A DNA stretch of 51,534 bases from Sphingobacteriia bacterium (lineage in GTDB: Bacteria; Bacteroidota; Bacteroidia; NS11-12g; UBA955): the NCBI GenBank assembly GCA_021151535.1, contig JAGKXC010000005.1, forward strand, positions 1 through 51,534. The letters are read 5' to 3'. This document shows, in pieces, positions 9,114-16,892 of this stretch (within the stretch, counting starts at the first letter, position 1; each line of letters opens with the position of its first letter). The notes under the pieces are model-generated. The model was not told where the DNA came from and ran no database searches. It saw nothing but the letters and a program-made list of their open reading frames with translations. The position numbers and the translations under genes were made by a program.

Positions 9114-9530
9114 ATGTCTGAGAACGGAATTAACAGTAGCAAAGCGCCAGAACCAGTTGGATTGTATCCACATGCTAGAAGGGTTGGAGATTTATTGTTT
9201 TTGAGTGGTGTAGGGCCACGTGAGCGAGGTACCAAGAAAATTCCTGGAGTGGAGTTGAATGAAAAAGGTGAGATTGTAAGTTATGATATTGAAACCCAAT
9301 GCAGAAGCGTGTTTCAAAATGTTCGTTGGATTTTAGAAGATGCTGGAAGCAGTTGGGATAAGATTGTGGATGTTACGGTTTTTTTAACCAACATGAAAGA
9401 TGATTTTCCCATCTATAACAGATTATGGGCGGAATATTTTTCTGAGAACCCCCCATGCCGTACTACCTTAGAAATTAATTGTTTGCCAACTCCAATCGGA
9501 ATTGAATTAAAAGTAATTGCAACTATTTAA
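9114..9530 (+). CDS. RidA-family deaminase (2-aminomuconate deaminase-like)
   Basis: A 138-aa RidA/YjgF/UK114 protein. The family hydrolyses reactive enamine/imine intermediates. The conserved substrate-binding arginine lies in PCRTTLE, and the ISG-type core reads FLSGVGPRERGTKKIPG. The RERGTKKIPGV insertion resembles members annotated as 2-aminomuconate deaminase in tryptophan/kynurenine breakdown, but no other pathway gene lies nearby. It starts 17 nt after the WD40 gene and converges with xerC. Confidence 0.85.
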   Translation: MSENGINSSKAPEPVGLYPHARRVGDLLFLSGVGPRERGTKKIPGVELNEKGEIVSYDIETQCRSVFQNVRWILEDAGSSWDKIVDVTVFLTNMKDDFPIYNRLWAEYFSENPPCRTTLEINCLPTPIGIELKVIATI

Positions 9531-9535
9531 TCCTC

Positions 9536-9549
9536 GCGCACTATTGCGC
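9536..9549. terminator. Weak hairpin between convergent ridA-like and xerC genes
   Basis: GCGCA-CTAT-TGCGC forms a 5-bp stem with a 4-nt loop in the 29-nt gap between two convergent stops. There is only a weak T-rich flank, so termination strength is doubtful. Confidence 0.35.
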
Positions 9550-9559
9550 TAAATTATGC

Positions 9560-10447
9560 TCATTTACGAGGGTGTAATTGATGTACTTTCTTTAATTTTT
9601 CAAAAGAATTTTTCGTGTACACTTGTGTGGCGCTAAGATTGGCATGACCCAAGATGTCCTTTATCGCCATTAAATTCGCTCCGTTATTCAACATATGCGT
9701 GGCAAAAGAATGTCGAAGTACATGGGGCGATGTTTTGGAAGCATGTGAAAAGAGTTTTAAGTATTTGTTTACTAGTCGATATACGTAAACGGGGTATAAG
9801 GGTTGTTGATTGGTCAATTCAAACAAGTATTTGGATTGGTTTTTATTCAGGTAATTTCTGAGAATGTCTTCTGTTTCAGGGTGAATCGGTATCAGTCTTT
9901 CTTTATTCCTTTTGCCCAGTACTTTGAATGTATGTCGGTATAGGTCTATATCGCTTGTTTTAAGTCCGATGAGCTCACTTAATCGCATTCCGGTGGTGTA
10001 GAATAAAAGAAGGAGTAATCGGTCTCTATCGCCCTGTTCTTCTTCATTCCAAGGAAATCGATTGAACATTGCCATTAAATCAGCTGCTGGGATATCCTTT
10101 ACCAGTGTTTTGGGCATTTTTGGGAGAATTACTTTTAGTAATGGGTCCGATTTAAGAATTCCATTTTTTCTGAGGTATTTGAACCAGCCTCTAATGGATG
10201 AAATTTTTCTATGTACGCTTCTTGGGGTGATGCTTTGCTCGAGCATTTGCGACATAAACGAGCGGATGTGGTAAGATTTAATAGAAATTAGGTCTGTGAT
10301 TGCCTCTTGTAAGAGAAATTCTTGAAATTGATTTATATCGTTTTGATAAGCGGCAACGGTATGAACAGACATTCGCTTGGTTTTGAGCAAATAATCCAAG
10401 TATTCCGCAGCAAGTTCTTGGAGATGGTTGGATTGGGGTGTGCTCAT
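9560..10447 (-). CDS. xerC: Site-specific tyrosine recombinase XerC/XerD
   Basis: A 295-aa tyrosine recombinase that resolves chromosome dimers at dif. The N-terminal SAM-like core-binding domain covers about residues 8-95. The catalytic domain holds the full set of residues: Arg in TGMRLSE, Lys in LGKRNKERLIPI, His-x-x-Arg in HVLRHSFATHM, His in GHANLSATQVYT and the nucleophile Tyr of that last motif. The normal length and housekeeping context (next to rpsU) argue for a Xer enzyme rather than a mobile-element integrase. XerC versus XerD is not certain. Confidence 0.85.
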   Translation of the reverse strand: MSTPQSNHLQELAAEYLDYLLKTKRMSVHTVAAYQNDINQFQEFLLQEAITDLISIKSYHIRSFMSQMLEQSITPRSVHRKISSIRGWFKYLRKNGILKSDPLLKVILPKMPKTLVKDIPAADLMAMFNRFPWNEEEQGDRDRLLLLLFYTTGMRLSELIGLKTSDIDLYRHTFKVLGKRNKERLIPIHPETEDILRNYLNKNQSKYLFELTNQQPLYPVYVYRLVNKYLKLFSHASKTSPHVLRHSFATHMLNNGANLMAIKDILGHANLSATQVYTKNSFEKLKKVHQLHPRK

Positions 10448-10483
10448 GATGGGTTTTCAATTACAAATTACGTGAAAGGCATA

Positions 10484-10510
10484 AAAAAAGCCACCCACAG
10501 TGGATGGCTT
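10484..10510 (-). terminator. Rho-independent terminator of rpsU
   Basis: On the minus strand a 27-nt hairpin with arms AAAAGCCATCCA and TGGGTGGCTTTT (one G-T pair) and a 3-nt loop is followed by further T residues. It separates the S21 transcript from xerC. Confidence 0.8.
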
Positions 10511-10565
10511 TTATATACATGATATAAATGTGTATTGATAAATATACCCCAAAGGGTAGACGATC

Positions 10566-10763
10566 TTATCCTTCTACGTCTTGAGATTGCATTTTCTGGC
10601 GGTAAGCCGCGCGAATCATCTGCATACGACGAGAAACGCAGGGTTTTTCAAACGCCTGACGAGAACGCAATTCTTTTACGATTCCGGTTTTCTCGAACTT
10701 CTTTTTGTACTTCTTAAGCGCTTTCTCTAATGAATCGCTTTCCTTAACGTTGATTATCAGCAT
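10566..10763 (-). CDS. rpsU: 30S ribosomal protein S21
   Basis: A 65-aa basic protein with the typical S21 start MLIINVKESDSLEKALKKYKKKFEKTG and the RSRQAFEKPCVSRRM region. It is part of the 30S platform close to the anti-Shine-Dalgarno end of 16S rRNA. It has its own promoter and terminator, so it is expressed as a single gene. Confidence 0.97.
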   Translation of the reverse strand: MLIINVKESDSLEKALKKYKKKFEKTGIVKELRSRQAFEKPCVSRRMQMIRAAYRQKMQSQDVEG

Positions 10764-10788
10764 GAATTGAATTCTTTTTTTGGGGTTA

Positions 10789-10818
10789 CAAAAATAATAA
10801 AAACCTGCAATATTTCAA
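10789..10818 (-). promoter_or_regulatory. Bacteroidota promoter of rpsU
   Basis: The minus strand carries TTG (10818-10816), a 19-nt spacer and TATTTTTG (10796-10789). This matches the TTG / TAnnTTTG consensus with normal spacing, about 25 nt upstream of the rpsU ATG. Confidence 0.75.
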
Positions 10819-10827
10819 TACTTGTTA

Positions 10828-11973
10828 TTAAGCTTTCAAAATATTTCTTGAAATCACCAATTTTTGGATTTCAGATGTGCCTTCTCCAATGGTGCACAAC
10901 TTACAATCTCTATAGTGTTTTTCAACTGGGAAATCTTTGGTATAGCCATAGCCACCAAAGATTTGAACAGCTTCATTGGCGCATTTTACACTTACCTCAG
11001 AAGCATAATATTTTGCCATAGCGCCCACTTTGGTAACTGCTTTGCCTTTGTTTTTTAAATCAGCGGCTTCTAAAGTTAGCAGCTCAGCAGCCTCAATTTG
11101 GGTGGCCATATCTGCTAATTTGAATCCAATGGCTTGGAAGTTGGCAATCGGTTGTCCAAATTGCTCTCTTTCTTTTGCATATTTCACGGCAGCTTCATAG
11201 GCGCCTTTTGCAATACCTAAGGAGAGTGCTGCAATAGAAATTCTGCCGCCATCTAATATTTTCATCGCCTGAATAAAACCATCACCAATATTACCTAAAA
11301 CTTGAGATTCATGTACGCGACAATCTTCGAAAATCATTTCTGCGGTTTCGCTTGCACGCATTCCCAATTTGTTTTCTTTTTTACCGCCTTTAAAGCCAGG
11401 TGTTCCACGTTCTACCACAAATGCAGTGATACCATGAGAATCTAATAAATCGCCTGTTCTAGCCAGTACCACAGCTACATTGCCGCTGATACCGTGTGTA
11501 ATCCAATTTTTTGATCCATTGATAACCCAATGGTCGCCATCTTTTTTAGCTACACACTGCATGCGCATTGCGTCTGAACCGGTATTTGCTTCGGTTAAAC
11601 CCCAAGCGCCAATCCATTCGCCAGATGCCAATTTGGGTAACCATTTCTTCTTTTGTTCTTCGTTGCCGAATGAAAGGATATGGCCTGTGCACAAACTGTT
11701 GTGTGCCGCCATACTCAATCCAATTGATCCGCAAACTTTAGCCATTTCTTCGATTGCAGCTACATATTCCATATAACCAAATCCTGATCCACCATATTCT
11801 TGCGGAACAACAATGCCTAAAAGTCCTAATTCGCCCATGGCTCTCATTGTGCTAATGGGGAATTCCTGACTTTCATCCCATTTCATCACATTGGGTTTCA
11901 CATGTTTTTCGGCGAAATCCCTTACCGTGGCACGTACCATGCTCACGCTTTCACTTTCAGAAAAGTTCATCAT
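10828..11973 (-). CDS. Acyl-CoA dehydrogenase
   Basis: A 381-aa flavoprotein that introduces the 2,3-double bond into acyl-CoA, passing electrons to ETF. The family signatures GLTEANTGSDA and QIFGGYGYTKDFPVEKHYRD are present, and the catalytic Glu lies in CTIGEGTSEIQ, the short/medium-chain position. The frame extends upstream to 12066, but the ATG at 11973 gives the standard length. It also avoids overlap with the upstream gene and follows a TATTTTTG box by 14 nt. Chain-length specificity is not readable. Confidence 0.9.
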   Translation of the reverse strand: MMNFSESESVSMVRATVRDFAEKHVKPNVMKWDESQEFPISTMRAMGELGLLGIVVPQEYGGSGFGYMEYVAAIEEMAKVCGSIGLSMAAHNSLCTGHILSFGNEEQKKKWLPKLASGEWIGAWGLTEANTGSDAMRMQCVAKKDGDHWVINGSKNWITHGISGNVAVVLARTGDLLDSHGITAFVVERGTPGFKGGKKENKLGMRASETAEMIFEDCRVHESQVLGNIGDGFIQAMKILDGGRISIAALSLGIAKGAYEAAVKYAKEREQFGQPIANFQAIGFKLADMATQIEAAELLTLEAADLKNKGKAVTKVGAMAKYYASEVSVKCANEAVQIFGGYGYTKDFPVEKHYRDCKLCTIGEGTSEIQKLVISRNILKA

Positions 11974-11987
11974 AATTTTAGGAACAA

Positions 11988-11995
11988 CAAAAATA
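11988..11995 (-). promoter_or_regulatory. Candidate -7 box (TATTTTTG) for the acyl-CoA dehydrogenase gene
   Basis: Exact TAnnTTTG match, 14 nt upstream of the preferred ATG at 11973. The nearest TTG is spaced 26 nt away, longer than usual. Confidence 0.4.
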
Positions 11996-12049
11996 TCACT
12001 CTTCAAACGAAGTTCTGCATTCAAATTCAGGTTTTTAGTCGAATTGGGA

Positions 12050-12856
12050 TTAATCTTTACAATCAATCGATAAATAGGGTAAAAGTCGTTGCATTTGTTG
12101 TTGGGAGATTTCTTTGATAGTTAAAAGGTCATCTTTGGTAACACATTTTCGTGCATCGTAAAATGGCTTAAGAATTTTTGCCAAAGCATCGCCAACATAT
12201 GGATGCTGATACCACTGTTTCCAGCTGGCGTTTTTATCTAGTTTTTTTACTGAAAATTCTTGCTTTTCTGTTTGCTGCACAAGCAAAGGCTCCAGTATTT
12301 TGGCTTTCCACATACTGTCCAATTGCGGTATTTCCCGCAGTTGTTCCAATGAATAAAATCCACCTAGTTTGGATTGGTATCTTAAAATGTATTTGAACTT
12401 CCAGGGTTGCAACCTCAATTTTTGGATCCATTGCGAAGAATCAAAATCATTGGGATCGAAATTTGCAGGTAGAACAATTTGTGAATGTGATTTTTCTCTG
12501 GCGATAGGCGATAGATCCTTCTGGAGTTTTGCTTCTGTGATGTTGAATTGGCCTAAAATTGCAGCCTTTTGTCGCGGGTTGAGTTTTTTGATTTCTTGCA
12601 ATAATGCATAAGCCATTTTGGAAGAAATGGGCTTTTGTTTATTGTATTTATAGGAGTGATTCCATCGCCAATTTTTCTGTATTCCCTGTTTATCGCCGGA
12701 ATGGTTAATAGTCTCTTTGGTGGTTGAAATTCCGTTGATGATTTCTGTGTTTTCAACATCTGCTCGTTGGTGGCAGTTGCGTATTAAAACAACAATGGCG
12801 ACCAAAGTCGCCATTGTTGTTATTGCATTACTGGTTTTTCTTCTAAGTGCTAACAT
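12050..12856 (-). CDS. Membrane-anchored helix-hairpin-helix protein (ComEA-like)
   Basis: A 268-aa protein with an N-terminal membrane anchor (about residues 11-26) and paired helix-hairpin-helix segments. The Bacteroidota signature PNDFDSSQWIQKLRLQPWKF followed by KYILRYQSKLGGFYSLEQLR is clear, with a second HHH-like repeat near the C-terminus (HPYVGDALAKILKPFYDARK). ComEA proteins bind DNA outside the inner membrane during uptake, but this variant may only share the fold. ATG 12856 is preferred over the upstream TTG at 12880. The gene lies 25 nt downstream of the oxoamine synthase gene. Confidence 0.75.
   Translation of the reverse strand: MLALRRKTSNAITTMATLVAIVVLIRNCHQRADVENTEIINGISTTKETINHSGDKQGIQKNWRWNHSYKYNKQKPISSKMAYALLQEIKKLNPRQKAAILGQFNITEAKLQKDLSPIAREKSHSQIVLPANFDPNDFDSSQWIQKLRLQPWKFKYILRYQSKLGGFYSLEQLREIPQLDSMWKAKILEPLLVQQTEKQEFSVKKLDKNASWKQWYQHPYVGDALAKILKPFYDARKCVTKDDLLTIKEISQQQMQRLLPYLSIDCKD
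12788..12821. repeat. Perfect 15-bp hairpin inside the HHH-protein gene
   Basis: Arms 12788-12802 (AACAACAATGGCGAC) and 12807-12821 are exact reverse complements around a 4-nt loop. It lies in codons for the membrane anchor (about residues 12-23), close to the start of the gene, and has no T-run. It could act at the RNA level on early translation. Confidence 0.8.
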
Positions 12857-12881
12857 GGCTTGCCTAAACGGCAATGCCAAA

Positions 12882-14129
12882 TTAGTTGAAGGCAGCCAAC
12901 TTCTCTTGGCGATATTCGCCAGAGTCTAATTTGCTTTTGATAGATTTAAACGCGTTAATTGTGTATTCTACATCTTCCAATGAGTGAACTGCGGTTGGAA
13001 TCAATCGCAACATAATCACACCTTTAGGAACAACTGGATAAACCACAATGCTGCAGAAGATGTTGTAGTTTTCGCGCAAATCATGGGTTAAGTGTGTTGC
13101 TTCAGGGATTGTACCATTTAACAATACTGGGGTAACCGGTGTAGTGGTGATACCAATGTTGAAGCCTGCTTCTCTCAAACCATTTTGCAAGGCATGAACT
13201 ATGGTCCAAAGTCTTTCCTTTAATTCTGGGCGGGTTCTGATTAATTCTAAACGCTTCAAAGAACCAATTACCAAAGGCATTGGCAAAGCTTTCGCATAGA
13301 TTTGAGATCTAAGATTGTATCGCAAGAATTTGATAACATGGGGTTCTGAAGCAATGAATGCGCCGATTCCAGCCATTGATTTTGCAAAAGTTGAGAAGTA
13401 TATGTCTACTCCTTCTGTGCAATTTTGCTCTTCAGCTGTTCCAGCACCCGTTTTTCCCATTGTACCGAAACCATGAGCGTCGTCTACAAACAAACGGAAA
13501 TTGTATTTTGATTTTAAAGAAGCGATTTCTGCCAATTTACCTTGAGATCCACTCATTCCAAACACACCTTCAGTGATAACCAAAATGCCACCACCAGTTT
13601 GTTCAACCAATTTTTGAGCTCTTTTCAACTGTTGCTCCAAACTTTCAATATTGTTGTGGGCATAAACAAATCGCTTACCCATGTGAAGTCTTACACCGTC
13701 AATAATACAAGCATGTGATTCAGCATCGTAAACAATTACGTCATGGCGATCAACCAAGGCGTCAATGGCGCTCAATACACCTTGATAACCAAAGTTTAAC
13801 AAAATGGATTCTGGTTTGCCAACAAATGCAGCCAATTCTTTTTCTAATTGCTCGTGGTAATCAGAGTTTCCACTCATCATGCGTGCACCCATTGGGTAAG
13901 CCATACCAAACTTTTGTGCAGCTTCGGCATCAGCTTTCATTACCTCAGGATGGTTTGCAAGACCCAAATAATTATTTAAACTCCAATTTAAACGCTCTTT
14001 TCCACGGAAATTCATTTTAGGGCCAATAGGACCTTCCAATTTTGGAAAAGTGTAATATCCATGAGCGTCATCAGCGTGCATGCCCAAAGGACCCATTCTT
14101 TCGTGAAGTTTTTCAAAAATATCTTTCAT
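12882..14129 (-). CDS. Alpha-oxoamine synthase, PLP-dependent (serine palmitoyltransferase / glycine C-acetyltransferase family)
   Basis: A 415-aa fold-type I PLP enzyme that condenses an amino acid with an acyl-CoA. Typical motifs are GYQGVLSAIDALVD, DAESHACIIDGVRLH, VDDAHGFGTMGKTG and the Schiff-base lysine in FSTFAKSMAGIGAF. The N-terminal segment YYTFPKLEGPIG and overall sequence fit a Bacteroidota-wide subgroup variously annotated as serine palmitoyltransferase or 2-amino-3-ketobutyrate ligase. A role in sphingolipid synthesis is plausible but not proven. A TAACTTTG box lies about 30 nt upstream. Confidence 0.8.
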   Translation of the reverse strand: MKDIFEKLHERMGPLGMHADDAHGYYTFPKLEGPIGPKMNFRGKERLNWSLNNYLGLANHPEVMKADAEAAQKFGMAYPMGARMMSGNSDYHEQLEKELAAFVGKPESILLNFGYQGVLSAIDALVDRHDVIVYDAESHACIIDGVRLHMGKRFVYAHNNIESLEQQLKRAQKLVEQTGGGILVITEGVFGMSGSQGKLAEIASLKSKYNFRLFVDDAHGFGTMGKTGAGTAEEQNCTEGVDIYFSTFAKSMAGIGAFIASEPHVIKFLRYNLRSQIYAKALPMPLVIGSLKRLELIRTRPELKERLWTIVHALQNGLREAGFNIGITTTPVTPVLLNGTIPEATHLTHDLRENYNIFCSIVVYPVVPKGVIMLRLIPTAVHSLEDVEYTINAFKSIKSKLDSGEYRQEKLAAFN

Positions 14130-14158
14130 GATGATATGCGGTGATTGCTATATTACTG

Positions 14159-14166
14159 CAAAGTTA
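14159..14166 (-). promoter_or_regulatory. Candidate -7 box (TAACTTTG) for the oxoamine synthase gene
   Basis: Exact TAnnTTTG match on the minus strand, about 30 nt upstream of the ATG at 14129. A TTG is present with a 25-nt spacer, slightly long. Confidence 0.45.
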
Positions 14167-14183
14167 GGAAGAATATTCATTGG

Positions 14184-14951
14184 TTACTTGCCAATAATAA
14201 AAACACAAGGAGATTTGCCCAATGGAGTGGACTCTTTTTTCCATGCAGCGAGTGTTTGCGTGCAGATTCGTTGGTTGGGCTCATGCAAGTTTTGGCCAAT
14301 GCATAATTGGAAATCGCCCGGAATATTTCTAATAAGAAACTGCAAGAATTTATCAGATCGGTATGGAGCTTCAATAAATAAATGGCTATGTGAACTGCTT
14401 GCAGATTTTACTAATTGGGGAACAAAAGTTTTCTGTTCCGCTTCTTTCACTGGTGGATAACCATGAAATGTAAAAGTTTGTCCGTTTAATCCACTTCCTG
14501 CTAATGTAAGCATCAAACTGTTGGGCCCTGGAATTGGTGTTACGATCCATCCATGTTTTTGGGCGAACCTTACCGCTAATGTTCCTGGATCGGCGATGCA
14601 AGGCATTCCGGCTTCTGAACACAAGCCTATAACCTGGCCTTTTTTATTGAATTTATTCAAAAAATCCTCTACATCTTTTTGTTTACTGTGCTCATTTAAC
14701 TCGAAAATCTCCAAGTTTGGGATATCAATTCCAAGCTTTAAACTACTTATGAAACGCCTTAAAGTACGCGCCTCTTCGGCAATCCAAACCTTAATTTTTT
14801 TAATTTCTTCTTGATAGTAGGGCGATATTAACCAAAGGTTGCTTTCGCTGCCAATGGGTAATGGAAAAAGTATCAATTCGGGTTTGCTATTTGGCGATTT
14901 TGCTTTGGGTGTAGAGCTTGCCTCAGGTTGCGCTGATTGTTGATTTTCCAT
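14184..14951 (-). CDS. RsmI-like tetrapyrrole-methylase-fold SAM methyltransferase
   Basis: A 255-aa protein with the two-domain fold of 16S rRNA ribose methylase RsmI. GLCSEAGMPCIADPG corresponds to the RsmI motif SDAGTPLISDPG, followed by TPIPGPNSLMLTLAGSG and an FHGYPP segment. It is the short Bacteroidota paralogue often found beside true RsmI, so the C1402 target is not assured. An N-terminal extension rich in Ser, Pro and Ala (about 25 residues) is probably disordered. Confidence 0.75.
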   Translation of the reverse strand: MENQQSAQPEASSTPKAKSPNSKPELILFPLPIGSESNLWLISPYYQEEIKKIKVWIAEEARTLRRFISSLKLGIDIPNLEIFELNEHSKQKDVEDFLNKFNKKGQVIGLCSEAGMPCIADPGTLAVRFAQKHGWIVTPIPGPNSLMLTLAGSGLNGQTFTFHGYPPVKEAEQKTFVPQLVKSASSSHSHLFIEAPYRSDKFLQFLIRNIPGDFQLCIGQNLHEPNQRICTQTLAAWKKESTPLGKSPCVFIIGK

Positions 14952-15121
14952 TGCTTCAAATTTCGGAATTATAATTCACATTGAGATAATCAAATGTTGT
15001 TCAATCTTGTGTTATGGCTTATTGTTTTGATTTTCATGGGTTTATGGCGATGGTTGATTGTGTGTTTTATGCTATTCCGTGCATTCGATGGATGAATTGT
15101 ATAATAATTATGTCAATAGAT

Positions 15122-15139
15122 TGTCATCTATGTATGACA
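15122..15139. promoter_or_regulatory. Candidate operator dyad TGTCAT-N6-ATGACA
   Basis: A perfect 6-bp dyad 16 nt upstream of the TATCTTTG box at 15156, in the area where a -33 element would lie. Half-sites TGTCA/TGACA resemble Crp/Fnr-family operators. The rest of the 14952-15121 gap holds nothing I can support. Confidence 0.4.
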
Positions 15140-15155
15140 CATCATTTTGCAGCGC

Positions 15156-15163
15156 TATCTTTG
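15156..15163 (+). promoter_or_regulatory. Candidate -7 box (TATCTTTG)
   Basis: Exact TAnnTTTG match, 4 nt before the GTG at 15168. If used, the transcript would start at or within a few nucleotides of the start codon. Confidence 0.5.
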
Positions 15164-15167
15164 CCTC

Positions 15168-15473
15168 GTGAGCTTTATTTCTCGATTGAAAGACCGCTGG
15201 AAAGTGGAAAAAGTTAGTCAGGTTTGGATAATTCTGTTGGTTTTTGCACTTACCGGATTTTCAGTTATGTATCTAAAACGCTGGTTTAAAGGATTTGATT
15301 TCGCTGATTATTGGTGGTTTGATTTGGTTTATTACATTCTGATTCTGCCCGTATATAATGTATTACTATTATTTTATGGGGCGATATTTGGACAGGGGAA
15401 GTATTTTTTAAATTTTGAAAAACGTTTTTTTAAGAGATTGGCGGGATGGTTTGGAAATTCACAGCAGTCTTAA
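15168..15473 (+). CDS. Small membrane protein, DUF6787-like
   Basis: About 101 aa with two predicted membrane helices (WIILLVFALTGFSVMYL and YYILILPVYNVLLLFYGAIF), an aromatic-rich loop between them and a basic C-terminus. It resembles a small Bacteroidota family of unknown function. The GTG at 15168 is chosen because a -7 box lies just upstream. A TTG at 15147 in the same frame would place the box inside the gene. Confidence in the start is low, but the frame itself is convincing. Confidence 0.55.
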   Translation: MSFISRLKDRWKVEKVSQVWIILLVFALTGFSVMYLKRWFKGFDFADYWWFDLVYYILILPVYNVLLLFYGAIFGQGKYFLNFEKRFFKRLAGWFGNSQQS

Positions 15474-15538
15474 ATTTAAGTTAAAACAAAATAAATAGAT
15501 ACGGGTTTCTATTTTCAATCGCTATAAGTAATAATTGT

Positions 15539-16597
15539 ATGAGTGAGATTACCAAAGAATCGATATTAAAGGCATTAAGCTATGTTGAAGATCCTGATTT
15601 GAAAAAGGATTTAGTAACATTAGGTATGATTCAAGAATTAGAGATTTCTAATGAATTGATATCGTTTACATTGGTGTTAACTACGCCTGCATGTCCGATG
15701 AAAGATATGTTGGTGAATGCTTGTAGAACGGCCATCAAAATGATGGTGAGCGATGCTGTAAAGGTGGATATTGAAGTGAGTTCACAGGTGCAAAGAAGTT
15801 TACAAACTGATCAGATTTTACCGGGTGTAAAACACGTGATTGCGGTGGCATCTGGAAAAGGCGGGGTTGGAAAAAGTTCTTTGAGTGCTGGTTTGGCATT
15901 TTCGTTGGCTCATTTGGGAGCCAAAGTAGGTTACTTAGATGCTGATATTTATGGTCCTTCTGCCCCCACAATATTTGGAACAACCCAAGCACCGGAAATG
16001 GTGAGTAGGGGCGATAAACAGGTAATGTTGCCCATTGAAAAATATGGGATTAAAATGTTGAGTATAGGCCTTATGACGGCGCGCGGACAGGCGGTAGTGT
16101 GGCGTGGTCCGATGGTTGCCTCAGCTTTTAAACAGTTTGTGCAAGATACGGCTTGGGACGAATTGGATTATTTGATTATTGATTTGCCGCCAGGAACTGG
16201 GGATGTTCAATTGAGTTTGGTGCAAACTGTTCCATTAACAGGGGTTGTTTTGGTAACCACGCCACAAGAAGTAGCGCTTAGTGATGCGCGCCGTGCCTTG
16301 GGTATGTTCTCTATGGAACAAATTGCCAAGCCCATTCTAGGTGTAGTGGAAAATATGAGTTATTTCACTCCTAGTGATGCTCCAGATAAAAAATATCGGT
16401 TGTTCGGAGAAGGTGGCGGAAAACAAATCGCCCAAGAATACCAAATTCCTTTCTTGGGTGAAATCCCATTGAATCCGGATTTTATGAAAGCAATGGATAA
16501 TGGAACCATTACTCCCGATTCGGATTTGTTGCAACCCTTTCATGAGGTAGCAAAACACGTAGCACAACAAGTAAGCTTAATCGCCCTGAAAAAATAA
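15539..16597 (+). CDS. Mrp/ApbC-type Fe-S cluster carrier ATPase
   Basis: A 352-aa P-loop ATPase that delivers Fe-S clusters to apoproteins. An N-terminal MIP18/DUF59 domain covers about residues 1-85 (SYVEDPDLKKDLVTLGMI, TTPACPMKD). The deviant Walker A GKGGVGKSS is at 106-114 and DLPPGTGDVQLS is in the core. The cluster-ligand CxxC of many Mrp proteins, after the ENMSYF motif, is absent. The adjacent Nfu gene supports an Fe-S role. Confidence 0.9.
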   Translation: MSEITKESILKALSYVEDPDLKKDLVTLGMIQELEISNELISFTLVLTTPACPMKDMLVNACRTAIKMMVSDAVKVDIEVSSQVQRSLQTDQILPGVKHVIAVASGKGGVGKSSLSAGLAFSLAHLGAKVGYLDADIYGPSAPTIFGTTQAPEMVSRGDKQVMLPIEKYGIKMLSIGLMTARGQAVVWRGPMVASAFKQFVQDTAWDELDYLIIDLPPGTGDVQLSLVQTVPLTGVVLVTTPQEVALSDARRALGMFSMEQIAKPILGVVENMSYFTPSDAPDKKYRLFGEGGGKQIAQEYQIPFLGEIPLNPDFMKAMDNGTITPDSDLLQPFHEVAKHVAQQVSLIALKK

Positions 16598-16605
16598 AAT
16601 CTGCG

Positions 16606-16613
16606 TATATTTG
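16606..16613 (+). promoter_or_regulatory. Candidate -7 box (TATATTTG) for the Nfu gene
   Basis: Exact TAnnTTTG match 27 nt before ATG 16641. No TTG at the canonical -33 distance. Confidence 0.4.
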
Positions 16614-16640
16614 TGGAAATTACGCAATCCAGTTAAATCC

Positions 16641-16886
16641 ATGTCTATTGTGCAAGAATCTATCAATCAACAAATTGAACAAGTATTAGATACTGTTAGG
16701 CCCTATTTGCAAGCCGATGGTGGAGATGTGGAATTGGTAGAAGTTAGTGATAACAATGATGTCATGTTGCGTTTAACCGGCAATTGCAGTTCTTGTAGCA
16801 TGAGCGACATGACGATGACTGCTGGAATTGAAGAAAGTTTGCGCAGATCCATTCCTAATTTGGGGAAAATCCAAGCCATTAAATAG
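16641..16886 (+). CDS. NifU C-terminal-domain (Nfu) Fe-S scaffold protein
   Basis: 81 aa from ATG 16641. The domain start VRPYLQADGGDVELVEV and the cluster-binding CSSC in GNCSSCSMSDMTM are diagnostic of Nfu, which carries 4Fe-4S clusters to targets. It directly follows the Mrp-like ATPase, a functional pairing. An in-frame start at 16611 overlaps the -7 box, so the internal ATG is preferred. Confidence 0.92.
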   Translation: MSIVQESINQQIEQVLDTVRPYLQADGGDVELVEVSDNNDVMLRLTGNCSSCSMSDMTMTAGIEESLRRSIPNLGKIQAIK

Positions 16887-16892
16887 CCTGTT

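Noticed and set aside
9560..10447. Integrase of a mobile element
   Set aside because: Length, domain make-up and position next to rpsU fit a housekeeping Xer recombinase; no attachment-site repeats or phage genes are nearby.
15014..15217. 67-aa frame covering the dyad and -7 box before the DUF6787-like gene
   Set aside because: Cys/Met/Ile-rich, no family, and it overlaps regulatory DNA and the start of the real gene.
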